DNA of 46,181 bases from Paraburkholderia sp. CNPSo 3274 (GCF_024206475.1 NZ_JAMBPR010000071.1:1-46181); one strand, 5' to 3'; shown: positions 7,718 through 16,748, numbered from the stretch's first letter. Notes: generated by a model not told the origin, from the letters alone. Numbers and translations are program-made.

Positions 7718-9028
7718 ATGAGTACCTTTCCCACCCTCGACGCGTGGCTCACGCATCTCGAAACTGCGCATCCGGTCGGCATCGACATGGGGCTGGACCG
7801 CATCCGTCAGGTGAAGGACGCGCTGGACCTCAAGTTCGAATGCCCGATCATCACGGTTGGCGGCACGAACGGGAAGGGCTCGACCTGCGCGATTCTCGAA
7901 ACGATCCTGCTCAAGGCGGGCTATCACGTGGGGTGCCACACCTCGCCGCATCTGCTCGAGTTCAACGAGCGCGCGCGCGTTGACGGCCAGCAGGCCAGCG
8001 ACGCCGAGCTGCTGCCGCACTTCGAGGCCGTGGAAGCCGCGCGCAATTCGCTCGCCAAGCCAGTGACGCTCACGTACTTCGAGTTCACGACGCTCGCGAT
8101 CATGCATCTGTTCGCCTCGCGTGGGCTCGACGCCGTGATCTTCGAGGTGGGTCTGGGCGGGCGCCTCGATGCCGTCAACGTGCTCGACACCGACTGCGCG
8201 ATCATCACGAGCATCGACCTCGATCACACGGAATACCTCGGCGACACGCGCGAGAAGATCGCGTTCGAGAAGGCCGGCATCTTCCGTGCGGGCAAGCCTG
8301 CGATTTGCGCCGACCCGATGGCGCCGCAGTCGCTCATCGACCATGCTGAGGCGATCGGCGCCGAACTGTGGCTCTTCGGCCGCGATTTTCGTTACGAAGG
8401 GCAGCCTGGCAACGACCGCCAGCAATGGAGCTACGTGGGCCCGACGATGCGGCGCTCGGCGCTCGCCTATCCGGCGCTGCGCGGTGCGAACCAGCTGATC
8501 AACACCTCGGCTGCGCTCGCGGGCCTCGAGTCGCTGCGCGACCGCGTGCCGGTTTCCGCGCAGGACATTCGCCTCGGCCTCGCCAACGTCGAACTGCCCG
8601 GGCGCTTTCAGGTGCTGCCGGGCAAGCCTTCGATCATTCTCGACGTCGGCCACAACCCGCACGCGGCAGCCGTGCTCGCGCAAAACCTCGGCAGCATGGG
8701 CTATTTTCCGTACACCTACGCGGTGTTCGGCGCGATGCGCGACAAGGACATCGCGGGCGTGATCGAGCATCTGAAGGGCGAGATCGACCACTGGTGCGTG
8801 ACCGATCTGCCGCTGCCGCGCGCGGCCACGGCCGAACAGCTCGAAGAAGTGCTGCGCGATGCGGGCGTAACGGACGGCGCCGATAGCAGTGTGACACGCT
8901 ATGAAAATCCCGCTGCCGCCTTCCAAGATGCGCTAAAACGTGCAACCGAAAATGATAGAATTATTGTTTTCGGAAGTTTTCTGACGGTTGCCGGGGTCAT
9001 GGCCTGGCGAAAGTCACAGCAACATTGA
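7718..9028 (+). CDS. folC: Bifunctional folylpolyglutamate synthase / dihydrofolate synthase
   Basis: FolC adds glutamate to dihydropteroate and then to folates, using ATP. The 436-residue protein has the Mur-ligase-type P-loop GGTNGKGST near the N-terminus, the conserved TSPHL and FNER segments, EVGLGGRLDAVN, TSIDLDHTEYLG, and the C-terminal LDVGHNPHAA. I chose the ATG at 7718 (MSTFPTLDAW) because family homology begins there; in-frame GTG and ATG codons at 7661 and 7559 would add an unconserved leader. The SPOR-domain gene follows after 62 bases. Confidence 0.95.
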   Translation: MSTFPTLDAWLTHLETAHPVGIDMGLDRIRQVKDALDLKFECPIITVGGTNGKGSTCAILETILLKAGYHVGCHTSPHLLEFNERARVDGQQASDAELLPHFEAVEAARNSLAKPVTLTYFEFTTLAIMHLFASRGLDAVIFEVGLGGRLDAVNVLDTDCAIITSIDLDHTEYLGDTREKIAFEKAGIFRAGKPAICADPMAPQSLIDHAEAIGAELWLFGRDFRYEGQPGNDRQQWSYVGPTMRRSALAYPALRGANQLINTSAALAGLESLRDRVPVSAQDIRLGLANVELPGRFQVLPGKPSIILDVGHNPHAAAVLAQNLGSMGYFPYTYAVFGAMRDKDIAGVIEHLKGEIDHWCVTDLPLPRAATAEQLEEVLRDAGVTDGADSSVTRYENPAAAFQDALKRATENDRIIVFGSFLTVAGVMAWRKSQQH

Positions 9029-9090
9029 CCGCCCGGCACCCGCACGCCGCCCACGTAAGACAGGCCAGGTAGGCCAACAGCAAGCCATAC

Positions 9091-10014
9091 ATGGGAATTT
9101 TCTCGTTCGGCAAGAAAGATGACGCTGACGCGCCCCGCCGGCGCGGCACTGAGTCCGGCTCCAGCCGGCGCAGCAATCAGAGCACGCGCGTGGAGCGGCG
9201 CAGCCGCCGGCCGGACCGGTCGGGCGACGCCGAGGCAATGCTGCTCGACCCCACGCTCCCTGAAAAGCAACGCGCGCGCCGCCGTCTCGTCGGCGCGATC
9301 GCGCTGGTGCTCGCGGCCATCGTGATCCTGCCGATGGTGCTCGATTCGCACCCGAAGCCCGTCACCGACGACATCGCCATCGACATTCCTAGCCGCCCGG
9401 CCGACAAGGCCGCCGCGCGCCAACACGACGCCGAAGACACGCAAGCCGGCGTCGCCCCCGACAATCCCGCAGCCGCTGAAGCGACGCCTGGCGCGTCGGG
9501 TCTTGCGGCCGCTTCGGGCGCCGCGGCCACGCAGAGCGCCCAAAGCACGGACACAACGCCGGCAACGCCTGCCAAAAAGCCCGCACAGGCGGCAGCCGCT
9601 GCGCCCCAATCGACACAAACCGCCCAGACACAAAAGCCTGCCGCCAAGCCTGCGGCGTCGGCGAGCACGAGCGTCGCCGCGAACAGCAAGCAGACGACTG
9701 CAGCAACCGACAACGCCGATACCAGAGATGGAAACGGCGCGAAAGCCGAATCCGGCACGCTGGCGGCGCCTCCGGGCGCGCGTTTCGCGGTGCAGCTCGG
9801 CGCGTTCTCGAACGGCACGACAGCGAACAATTGGGTGACGAAGTTGAAAGCGGCGGGTGTGCCCGCATATACGGAACAGCGTAAGGAAGCGGACGGCACG
9901 ACGCGCACGCTGCTGCGTGCGGGCCCGTTCCCGGACCGTGCCTCGGCCACGGCGGCGATCGCCAAGGTGCGCGGCGCAGGCCTGATGGCGGGCTCGAACG
10001 CCAACGCGGAATAA
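9091..10014 (+). CDS. dedD: SPOR-domain cell-division protein (DedD-like)
   Basis: The 307-residue protein has a charged cytoplasmic N-terminus, one membrane segment at about 66–84, a long Ala/Pro/Thr/Gln-rich periplasmic linker and a C-terminal SPOR domain from about residue 231 (FAVQLGAFSN, then LLRAGPFPDRASA). SPOR domains bind denuded septal peptidoglycan, so the protein probably localises to the division site. Its place between folC and cvpA matches dedD of E. coli, although dispensable details such as the linker differ. It ends 7 bases before cvpA. Confidence 0.88.
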   Translation: MGIFSFGKKDDADAPRRRGTESGSSRRSNQSTRVERRSRRPDRSGDAEAMLLDPTLPEKQRARRRLVGAIALVLAAIVILPMVLDSHPKPVTDDIAIDIPSRPADKAAARQHDAEDTQAGVAPDNPAAAEATPGASGLAAASGAAATQSAQSTDTTPATPAKKPAQAAAAAPQSTQTAQTQKPAAKPAASASTSVAANSKQTTAATDNADTRDGNGAKAESGTLAAPPGARFAVQLGAFSNGTTANNWVTKLKAAGVPAYTEQRKEADGTTRTLLRAGPFPDRASATAAIAKVRGAGLMAGSNANAE

Positions 10015-10021
10015 GCCGTCG

Positions 10022-10516
10022 ATGTTGACCGCATTCGACTACGCTGTAATGGCGGTGATAGGCCTGTCGGCGCTGCGCGGCGCGTGGCGGGGCTTGATCG
10101 GCGAGATTTTTGGATTGATCGGCTGGATCGCGGCGTTGCTCGTGGCCTGCCGCTACGTGGACCACGTAGTGCCCTGGATTCCGGCGAACTGGCCGGGCGG
10201 GGCGCTCACCCAGTGGCTGATCGCCTTCGCGCTGATCGTCATTGCCGTGGTGCTCGTCGCCGGCGTGGGCAACGCACTGATTGGCCGTCTGGTGCAGGTG
10301 AGCGGATTGTCCGGCGTTGACCGTTCGCTCGGGATGATGTTCGGCCTCGTGCGAGGCGTCGTGCTGGTGTTGATCCTCGTCGTCCTCGGCGGGCTGACCG
10401 AGCTGCCCCAGCAGGACTTCTGGCGCCACGCGCTGCTGCGGCCGTATGCCGTGCAGGGCGTGCTCGAACTGAAACCGCTGTTGCCCGAGGCGCTCGCGGC
10501 CTACGTACGCGTCTGA
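10022..10516 (+). CDS. cvpA: CvpA family inner-membrane protein
   Basis: A 164-residue protein with four hydrophobic segments. The first begins MLTAFDYAVMAVIGLSALRG and is followed by the family motif GxxRGLIGE-like RGAWRGLIGEIFGLIGW. Members are needed in some bacteria for colicin V production and for envelope stress and bile tolerance; the molecular role is not settled. It lies 7 bases after the SPOR gene and 125 bases before purF, the classic dedD–cvpA–purF order. Confidence 0.9.
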   Translation: MLTAFDYAVMAVIGLSALRGAWRGLIGEIFGLIGWIAALLVACRYVDHVVPWIPANWPGGALTQWLIAFALIVIAVVLVAGVGNALIGRLVQVSGLSGVDRSLGMMFGLVRGVVLVLILVVLGGLTELPQQDFWRHALLRPYAVQGVLELKPLLPEALAAYVRV

Positions 10517-10641
10517 TCAGAAGTTGATCGGGCGCGATGCGAGGCGAAGCTTCCCGGCAACACTGCCCATTTGCGGCGCTCGACCGGTGTTGATGAACCC
10601 GGGCGACCCGCTACCGATTTCGCTTTTTTGAAGGACCTGCC

Positions 10642-12186
10642 ATGTGCGGCATCGTAGGCGTAGTTTCCCGCTCTCCCGTCAACCAGCTCCTCTATGACGC
10701 GCTGCTGCTCCTCCAGCACCGCGGTCAGGACGCGGCCGGCATTGCCACCGCGGACGGCAGCACGTTCCATATGCACAAGGCCAACGGCATGGTGCGCGAC
10801 GTGTTCCGCACGCGCAACATGCGCAGCCTCCCCGGCACCAGCGGCATCGGCCAGGTGCGCTACCCGACGGCCGGCTCGGCGTCGAGCGAAGAAGAAGCCC
10901 AGCCGTTCTACGTGAACGCGCCGTTCGGCATCGTGCTCGCTCACAACGGCAATCTCACGAACTGGCAACAGCTCAAGGAAGAGATGTTCCGCGTGGACCG
11001 CCGCCACGTGAACACCAATTCCGACACCGAAGTGCTGCTCAACGTGCTCGCGCACGAAGTGCAGCTCGCCACTTCGGGTCTCGAACTCGATCCGGCGACG
11101 CTCTTCAAGGCGGTTTCGGGCGTGCACCGCCGCCTGCGCGGCTCGTACGCGATCGTCTCGCTGATCGCTGGCCACGGCCTGCTCGCGTTCCGCGACCCGT
11201 TCGGCATCCGCCCGCTGTGCATCGGCAAGATGGAAACGCCGGAAGGCACCGAGTGGATGCTCGCATCGGAATCGGTGGCGATCGAAGGCATCGGTTTCGA
11301 ATTCGTGCGCGACGTGAACCCGGGCGAGGCGGTGTTCATCGACTTCGAGGGCAACTTCCACTCGCAGCAATGCGCCACGGCGCCGACGCTCAACCCCTGC
11401 ATCTTCGAACTCGTGTATCTCGCGCGTCCGGACTCGGTGCTCGACGGCGTGCCCGTGTACAACGCTCGTCTGCGCATGGGCGACTATCTCGCCGAGAAGA
11501 TCAAGCGCGAGCTGCCCGACGTGAAAATCGACGTGGTCATGCCGATTCCCGATTCGTCGCGCCCCGCGGCCATGCAGGTTGCGAACAAGCTCGGCGTGGA
11601 GTATCGCGAAGGCTTCTTCAAGAACCGCTACGTGGGCCGCACCTTCATCATGCCGGGCCAGGCCATGCGCAAGAAGTCGGTGCGCCAGAAGCTCAACGCC
11701 ATGGGCATCGAGTTCAAGGGCAAGAACGTGCTGATCATCGACGACTCGATCGTGCGCGGCACCACCTCGCAGGAAATCGTGCAGATGGCGCGGGACGCCG
11801 GCGCGACCAAGGTGATCTTCGCTTCGGCTGCGCCCCCCGTGAAGTACCCGAACGTCTACGGCATCGACATGCCCACGCGCGGCGAGCTCGTCGCGCACGG
11901 CCGCACCGATGACGAGGTGGCGCGCATCATCGGCGCAGATTACCTCGTGTATCAGGACGTGGAATCGCTCAAGCAGGCAGTGCGCGACATCAATCCGGAG
12001 TTGAAGGGCTTCGAGGCTTCGTGCTTCGACGGCGACTACGTCACCGGCGACATCACGAGCACGTACCTCGACAACATCGAGACGGCGCGTCTCGCGCCCC
12101 TGGCGCAGTCGGACCGCGACGCCGCAAGCGACGCGATGGACGGCGGCTCCCGCTCGCAGTTGCACCTGCAACTCTCGGTGGAGTGA
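10642..12186 (+). CDS. purF: Amidophosphoribosyltransferase
   Basis: PurF carries out the first committed step of purine synthesis, making 5-phosphoribosylamine from PRPP and glutamine. The 514-residue protein begins MCGIVGVVS, so Cys2 becomes the N-terminal nucleophile of the glutaminase after Met removal. There is no propeptide. The PRPP-binding loop IIDDSIVRGTTS is at about residues 365–376. AAGGA precedes the ATG by 7 bases. No purine operator could be recognised in the 125 bases upstream. A strong terminator follows. Confidence 0.98.
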   Translation: MCGIVGVVSRSPVNQLLYDALLLLQHRGQDAAGIATADGSTFHMHKANGMVRDVFRTRNMRSLPGTSGIGQVRYPTAGSASSEEEAQPFYVNAPFGIVLAHNGNLTNWQQLKEEMFRVDRRHVNTNSDTEVLLNVLAHEVQLATSGLELDPATLFKAVSGVHRRLRGSYAIVSLIAGHGLLAFRDPFGIRPLCIGKMETPEGTEWMLASESVAIEGIGFEFVRDVNPGEAVFIDFEGNFHSQQCATAPTLNPCIFELVYLARPDSVLDGVPVYNARLRMGDYLAEKIKRELPDVKIDVVMPIPDSSRPAAMQVANKLGVEYREGFFKNRYVGRTFIMPGQAMRKKSVRQKLNAMGIEFKGKNVLIIDDSIVRGTTSQEIVQMARDAGATKVIFASAAPPVKYPNVYGIDMPTRGELVAHGRTDDEVARIIGADYLVYQDVESLKQAVRDINPELKGFEASCFDGDYVTGDITSTYLDNIETARLAPLAQSDRDAASDAMDGGSRSQLHLQLSVE

Positions 12187-12190
12187 TCCC

Positions 12191-12229
12191 TTCGGCAAAC
12201 GCGAGCGTGAGGCTCGCGTTCTCGCCGAA
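12191..12229 (+). terminator. First of two hairpins after purF
   Basis: TTCGGC (12191–12196) pairs with GCCGAA (12224–12229), and inside this AACGCGAGC (12198–12206) pairs with GCTCGCGTT (12212–12220). It starts 5 bases after the purF stop and has no T-run of its own. It stands directly in front of the stronger hairpin at 12234. Confidence 0.6.
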
Positions 12230-12233
12230 TCCG

Positions 12234-12271
12234 AAAGCCCGCTTTCTGCTAACGCAAAAGCGGGCTTTTTT
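12234..12271 (+). terminator. Rho-independent terminator of purF
   Basis: AAAGCCCGCTTT (12234–12245) and AAAGCGGGCTTT (12257–12268) form a perfect 12-bp stem around an 11-base loop. The right arm runs into a continuous T-run (12266–12271). The flanking A and T tracts make it potentially bidirectional. It separates the housekeeping operon from metZ. Confidence 0.88.
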
Positions 12272-12335
12272 GCGCCTGTACGTGAAGGATTGAAGCATGA
12301 TTGTTCAGAACACGGAGAGCACGGAGAACACGAAC

Positions 12336-13532
12336 ATGGACGACACCTTCAACTTCGACACGCTGGCCGTTCGCTCGGGCACGCTGCGCAGCGCGTTCAA
12401 CGAACATTCGGAAGCGCTCTACCTCACGTCGAGCTTCTGTTTCGGCAGCGCCGCCGAAGCCGCCGAGCGCTTCAAGAACGCCGAAACCGCCTATACGTAC
12501 GCGCGTTTCTCGAATCCGACCGTCACCATGTTCCAGGAGCGCCTGGCCACGCTCGAAGGCGGCGAGGCGTGCATGGCTACGGCTTCGGGCATGGCCGCGA
12601 TCATGTCGGTGGTGATGGCTGCGCTCCAGGCGGGCGACCACATCGTCAGTTCGCAGAGCATTTTCGGCTCGACACTCGCCATGTTCTCGCAGATCTTCAG
12701 CAAGTTCGGCATTGCGACCACCTTCGTCGATCCGACCGATCTCGACGCGTGGAAGCACGCCGTGCGCTCCGAAACGAAGATGTTTTTCCTCGAAACGCCG
12801 TCGAACCCGCTCACCGAAGTTGCCGACATCGAAGCCGTGGGCAAGATCGCCCGGGCGGCGGGCGCGCTCTTCGTGGTCGACAACTGCTTCTGCAGCCCAG
12901 CGCTCCAGCAACCGCTCAAGTTCGGCGCGGACGTGGTGATGCATTCGGCCACCAAGTTCCTCGACGGCCAGGGCCGTGTGCTGGGCGGTGCGCTCGTGGG
13001 CTCGAAGGCGTTCATCATGGAGAAGGTGTTTCCGTTCGTGCGCACTGCGGGCCCGACGCTTTCCGCGTTCAACGCGTGGGTGCTGCTCAAGGGCATGGAA
13101 ACGCTCTCGCTGCGTGTGGAGAAGCAGTCCGGCAATGCGCTCGAAATCGCACGCTGGCTGGAGACGCATCCGGCTATCAAGCGCGTTTTCTATCCGGGCC
13201 TCGAGTCGCATCCGCAGCATGCGCTCGCCATGCGGCAGCAGAAGCTGGGCGGCGCGATCGTCTCGTTCGAAGTGAAGGGCGACACGCCGGAGCAGCAGCG
13301 CGCGAATGCCTGGCGCGTGATCGACGGCACGAAGATCTGTTCGATCACCGGCAATCTCGGCGATACGCGCACGACCATCACGCACCCGGCCACGACGACG
13401 CACGGCCGTATCGCACCTGAAGCGCGCGCGGCGGCCGGCATCACCGAAGGGCTGATCCGCCTGGCCGTTGGCCTCGAAAACGTGCAGGACGTGCGTAACG
13501 ATCTCGCGCGCGGGCTCGATGCGGCGCAGTAA
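12336..13532 (+). CDS. metZ: O-succinylhomoserine sulfhydrylase
   Basis: MetZ is a PLP enzyme that makes homocysteine directly from O-succinylhomoserine and sulfide, the methionine route used in many beta- and gamma-proteobacteria. The 398-residue protein has the Cys/Met-metabolism fold. The Schiff-base lysine is Lys207 in HSATKFLDGQGR, and YTYARFSNPT, SGMAAI and VVDNCFCSP are other cofactor-site segments. I prefer the ATG at 12336 (MDDTFNFDTLAVRSG) because family similarity starts there. An in-frame ATG at 12297 has a better ribosome binding site (AAGGA, 7 bases) and would add 13 residues. It stands alone after the purF terminator. Confidence 0.93.
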   Translation: MDDTFNFDTLAVRSGTLRSAFNEHSEALYLTSSFCFGSAAEAAERFKNAETAYTYARFSNPTVTMFQERLATLEGGEACMATASGMAAIMSVVMAALQAGDHIVSSQSIFGSTLAMFSQIFSKFGIATTFVDPTDLDAWKHAVRSETKMFFLETPSNPLTEVADIEAVGKIARAAGALFVVDNCFCSPALQQPLKFGADVVMHSATKFLDGQGRVLGGALVGSKAFIMEKVFPFVRTAGPTLSAFNAWVLLKGMETLSLRVEKQSGNALEIARWLETHPAIKRVFYPGLESHPQHALAMRQQKLGGAIVSFEVKGDTPEQQRANAWRVIDGTKICSITGNLGDTRTTITHPATTTHGRIAPEARAAAGITEGLIRLAVGLENVQDVRNDLARGLDAAQ

Positions 13533-13611
13533 GCTGTTTTAGCAGCGGTTGTATGATCATGGGTCGAGCGCTGCTCGGCCCAATTCCTTATGACTATCCC
13601 GTGAGTTCGCC

Positions 13612-14487
13612 ATGCCCATTGTTCGTGCGTTGTTCGTCTATCCCGTGAAGTCATGCGGCGCGATCGCGCTTGACGATGCTCAGCTCGGCCTGAAGGGGAT
13701 CGAGTGGGACCGCCACTGGATGGTCGCCGACGAGAACGGCCGGCTCGTCACGCAGCGCCAATACGCCGCCATGGCGCTCATCGTGCCCACATTCGTCGAA
13801 GATGGCGTGCGCCTCACTATGGAAGGGATGAGCGACGCGCTCCATCTGCCGTTCGCGCCGCGCGGCGGCGAGGCGCGCGTGCCGGCCTCGGTCTGGGACG
13901 ACGATTTCGAAGCGCTCGACGAAGGCGATCACGCGGCGCAGTGGTTCACGCAGGCAATTGGCGTGCCGGTGCGCCTGCTGCGCTTCGCGCACGACGTGAC
14001 GCGTCTCGCGAGCAAGAAGTGGACAAGCGGCGAAGATGCGCCCACGCAATTCGCCGACGGCTTTCCGATTCTCGTGACCAGCGAGGCGTCGCTCGCGGAA
14101 CTCAACGAGCGCCTCGCGGCGAAGGGCGCGCCGCCCGTGCCGATGGCGCGTTTTCGTCCGAACATCGTCGTCGGCGACGTCGGCGATGCATTCGAGGAAG
14201 ACTTCATCGACACGCTCGCCATCGAATCCGCAACGGGCGGCGAAGAGATCGTGCTGCGCTTCGTGAAGCCCTGCGCGCGCTGCCCGATCACGACGATCGA
14301 TCAGCAGACGGGCGAGCGCGACGCGCAATGGCCCACCGAACCGCTCGACACGCTTGCCGTGTTTCGCGCCGATCCGCGCGTAGACGGCGGCCTCACGTTC
14401 GGCCAGAACGCGATGGTCGTGACGGGCGCGGGCAAGCGCGTGGCGGTGGGCGCACGCGCCGCGTGGGAATACCGCTTCGACGAATGA
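13612..14487 (+). CDS. MOSC domain protein with N-terminal MOSC beta-barrel
   Basis: The 291-residue protein has the N-terminal MOSC beta-barrel domain (YPVKSCGAIALDDA, WDRHWMVADENG) followed by a MOSC domain. The likely molybdenum-ligand cysteine lies in KPCARCPITTID, at residue 221 or 224. It resembles E. coli YcbX and the mARC enzymes, which reduce N-hydroxylated compounds, but it has no C-terminal [2Fe-2S] ferredoxin domain. It would need a separate electron donor. The substrate is unknown. It is convergent with the AraC gene, with 15 bases between them. Confidence 0.9.
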   Translation: MPIVRALFVYPVKSCGAIALDDAQLGLKGIEWDRHWMVADENGRLVTQRQYAAMALIVPTFVEDGVRLTMEGMSDALHLPFAPRGGEARVPASVWDDDFEALDEGDHAAQWFTQAIGVPVRLLRFAHDVTRLASKKWTSGEDAPTQFADGFPILVTSEASLAELNERLAAKGAPPVPMARFRPNIVVGDVGDAFEEDFIDTLAIESATGGEEIVLRFVKPCARCPITTIDQQTGERDAQWPTEPLDTLAVFRADPRVDGGLTFGQNAMVVTGAGKRVAVGARAAWEYRFDE

Positions 14488-14502
14488 GCCGCGCCTGCGC
14501 GC

Positions 14503-15306
14503 TCAGTGCGACGGCAGCGCGCGCCACTGGCCGGGCGCGAGCCCAAAGCGGCGCGTGAACGCGTGCGTGAACGCGCTCTGGTCGCCGAAGCCCACTTCGA
14601 GGGCGATGTCGGTGAGCGACTCGCGCGGGTCGGCGAGCAGCGTGAGCGCAGTGTCGAGCCGCAGCCGCTGTAAATAGCGATGCGGCGTCTCGCCGAACGC
14701 TTCGATAAAAAGCTGATGAAAGCGCCGCATGCCGAAGCCGCAATGCGCGGCGAGATCGGCAATACGCAGCGGCTGAGCGAGATGCGCGCGCAGCCACCGG
14801 TCGATGCGGGCGAAGTCCAACCCGGCAGCCGCACCGAATTGGGCGCTTGCCGCCACGCCGGTTTGTGCGATGAATGCCGCGCACAGGCGCGCCGAGGCGT
14901 CCCAGTGAAAGCGGCGCGCGCGCAGGTCGGCGCTGTCGCGAGGCGGCGCGGCCGCGGCGGCGCGCTGCGCGATCTGGCTCACGAGCTGCGTGAGCGCGGG
15001 GTCGAGGCGCACGGCGCGCGCGGTGTCGAAAAGCCGTTCGGGCACCGCGAGCGTTGCCGCGGGCAGGTCGAGCACGAGCTGGCGGTTATCGCCAATACCC
15101 ATGTAGTCGTGCCGCGCGCCCGCTGGAATGAGCCATGCGGAACAACTGTCGATGCGCTCGCCCTGGCCGTTCACGGTCATCTCCATCTCGCCGTCGAGAC
15201 CGAGCACGATCTGGTGAAAATTGTGCAGATCGGTTTCCTCGATCGCGCCGTAGCGGCGCAGTTCGACGCCGGGCGCGGTGACGGGAGCGTGGTGATGCGG
15301 ATTCAT
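14503..15306 (-). CDS. AraC family transcriptional regulator
   Basis: The 267-residue protein has an N-terminal cupin-like sensing domain (LGLDGEMEMTVNG, WLIPAGARHDYMG) and a C-terminal AraC double helix-turn-helix over roughly the last 100 residues (LRIADLAAHCGFGMRRFHQLF, then LTDIALEVGFGDQSAFTHAF). I chose the ATG at 15306; the TTG at 15327 is a possible but weaker start. It lies 54 bases downstream of the FKBP gene on the same strand. The effector and targets are unknown. Confidence 0.9.
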   Translation of the reverse strand: MNPHHHAPVTAPGVELRRYGAIEETDLHNFHQIVLGLDGEMEMTVNGQGERIDSCSAWLIPAGARHDYMGIGDNRQLVLDLPAATLAVPERLFDTARAVRLDPALTQLVSQIAQRAAAAAPPRDSADLRARRFHWDASARLCAAFIAQTGVAASAQFGAAAGLDFARIDRWLRAHLAQPLRIADLAAHCGFGMRRFHQLFIEAFGETPHRYLQRLRLDTALTLLADPRESLTDIALEVGFGDQSAFTHAFTRRFGLAPGQWRALPSH

Positions 15307-15360
15307 GATGACCGGTTGCGGTTGCAAATAAGGCGAGCGCCGTGAAGCGTCAAGCGAACA

Positions 15361-15702
15361 TCAGACGTCGAGCAGCTCGACTTCGAACACGAGCGTCGCG
15401 TTCGGCGGAATCACGCCGCCCGCGCCACGCACGCCGTAGCCCAGTTGCGGCGGAATCGTCAGCTTGCGCACGCCGCCCACCTTCATGCCCTGCACGCCTT
15501 CGTCCCAGCCCTTGATGACCATGCCGCCGCCCAGCACGAAGGCGAACGGGTCGTTGCGGTCCTTGCTCGAATCGAACTTCTGGCCGTCCGTCAGCCAGCC
15601 GGTGTAGTGCACGCTGACGGTCTGGCCGGCCTTGGCTTCGGCGCCGGTGCCTTCGGTCAGGTCCTCGTACTTGAGGCCGGATTCGGTGGTCACGATAGAC
15701 AT
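15361..15702 (-). CDS. FKBP-type peptidyl-prolyl cis-trans isomerase
   Basis: A 113-residue single-domain FKBP with no signal peptide, so cytoplasmic. It speeds up proline isomerisation during protein folding. Active-site features are present: VHYTGWL, KFDSS, FVLGGGMVIKGWDEG, YGVRGAGGVIPPNATLVFEVELL. An AGGAG ribosome binding site lies 8 bases before the ATG. It is transcribed divergently from the HisKA gene. Confidence 0.97.
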   Translation of the reverse strand: MSIVTTESGLKYEDLTEGTGAEAKAGQTVSVHYTGWLTDGQKFDSSKDRNDPFAFVLGGGMVIKGWDEGVQGMKVGGVRKLTIPPQLGYGVRGAGGVIPPNATLVFEVELLDV

Positions 15703-15737
15703 GGAAAAACTCCTGATTCGGATAGGTTGAGCCCGTT

Positions 15738-15743
15738 ATTGTA
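15738..15743 (-). promoter_or_regulatory. Possible -10 box for the FKBP gene
   Basis: Reading on the - strand, TACAAT (5 of 6 consensus) lies about 35 bases before the FKBP start codon. No good -35 was found at the right distance. Confidence 0.35.
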
Positions 15744-15808
15744 GGCGCTTTGCAGGGCCGGGCGGCCTGCGGCTTGTCGGGCACGCGGGATGCTCGCTAC
15801 CCGCTGCC

Positions 15809-15814
15809 TATAAT
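15809..15814 (+). promoter_or_regulatory. Perfect -10 box upstream of the HisKA gene
   Basis: A consensus TATAAT is 42 bases before the ATG at 15857. No consensus -35 lies 16–18 bases upstream; a TTGTCG at 15774 is too far away. It may need an activator. Confidence 0.4.
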
Positions 15815-15856
15815 GGGGACCGCTCGCCCGGCTTGTGGCGAAATACGAGGAATCAG

Positions 15857-16621
15857 ATGGTGTCGACTTCGCAAAACCGTACCGAGCGCACGGCGCGCCT
15901 GTGCGCCGAGGCAGCGCTTTTCATGCGCGACCACGTTCTCTCGCGCGTCTCGCATGATCTGCGCAGCCCGCTCAACGCAATCCATAGCTGGGCTTACGTG
16001 CTCGAACGCAAGATCGACAACGCCGACGCCGCCGCGCAACGGGCGCTGGGCGGCATTCGCACGGGCGTGGAGCAGCAGGTTCGGCTGCTCGAAACGCTCG
16101 TCGATACCACGCGCGCCGAAACGCGCAAGCTGCGTATCGAGCGCGCGCCGTTCGCCGTCGCGGCGCTGATCGGCGAGGCCGTGGATGACGCCCGCGCCGC
16201 GCTCGGCAATGCGCGCGGCGTGACGTTCGCGGTGCAGGACACGACAGGCGCGGCGACGCTCGACGGCGACCGCGAACGCATTGCGCAGGCGCTGTGGCTG
16301 ATGCTGGTGTTCGCGGCGGAAACGAGTGCTCAGGGAGCAAGCGTGACGCTCGCGGCGAGCGCGAGCGCCACTGCCGCCCAACTGGAAGTGCAATGGCACG
16401 CCACGCGTGCGGCGCTCACCGACGACGCACTGGCGCATGTGCTGGAACCGTTCGCGCGCGCCCAGGCGAGCGAGCAGCAGGAAGCGGGGCGCTACGCCTG
16501 GGTGCTGGCGCTGTGCCATCGTGTGGCCGAGGCGCATGGCGGGCGCTTCGAGGCGCCGGCTCTCGTGGGCGAGGGCGAGGAGATGGCGCTTGTGTTGAAT
16601 GTGCCGCTGCATGGCGCGTGA
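15857..16621 (+). CDS. HisKA-domain protein with degenerate ATPase half
   Basis: A 254-residue soluble protein with no membrane segment or recognisable sensor domain. It begins with a dimerisation and phosphoacceptor helix: the H-box VSHDLRSPLNAIHSW has His33. The second half aligns in layout with a HATPase_c domain, including an F-box-like LEPFARA and a final AHGG. However, the N-box Asn is missing (ALWLMLVFAAE), no D-x-G-x-G motif is visible, and the G2 glycines are replaced (GRYAWVLALC). It is therefore annotated as kinase-like, but ATP-dependent autophosphorylation is doubtful. No response regulator gene is adjacent. The ATG at 15857 is preceded by GAGGA at 5 bases; an in-frame TTG at 15833 is less likely. 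Confidence 0.75.
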   Translation: MVSTSQNRTERTARLCAEAALFMRDHVLSRVSHDLRSPLNAIHSWAYVLERKIDNADAAAQRALGGIRTGVEQQVRLLETLVDTTRAETRKLRIERAPFAVAALIGEAVDDARAALGNARGVTFAVQDTTGAATLDGDRERIAQALWLMLVFAAETSAQGASVTLAASASATAAQLEVQWHATRAALTDDALAHVLEPFARAQASEQQEAGRYAWVLALCHRVAEAHGGRFEAPALVGEGEEMALVLNVPLHGA

Positions 16622-16666
16622 GCGGCGATCGAGCCGGGCCGCACGCGAACGACCGCCGCGTGAGCC

Positions 16667-16719
16667 GCGGGCGGTATTGAGCCCGCTCGTACCTTTCATT
16701 CGCCTTGCACCCTTATACT
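16667..16719 (+). promoter_or_regulatory. Weak hairpin and possible promoter before the CNNM gene
   Basis: GCGGGC (16667–16672) and GCCCGC (16681–16686) form a 6-bp stem that could weakly end the HisKA transcript. TATACT at 16714–16719 is a possible -10 for the downstream gene, without a convincing -35. Confidence 0.3.
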
Positions 16720-16748
16720 GAGCGCTTCGTCCTTCGGAGCCATGTGTC

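Noticed and set aside
10501..12198. 565-codon open frame on the - strand opposite purF
   Set aside because: purF is certain in the other strand. Long antisense frames are common in GC-rich coding DNA; this one has no family similarity, and similar shadows lie opposite trpB, folC, glgB and glgE.
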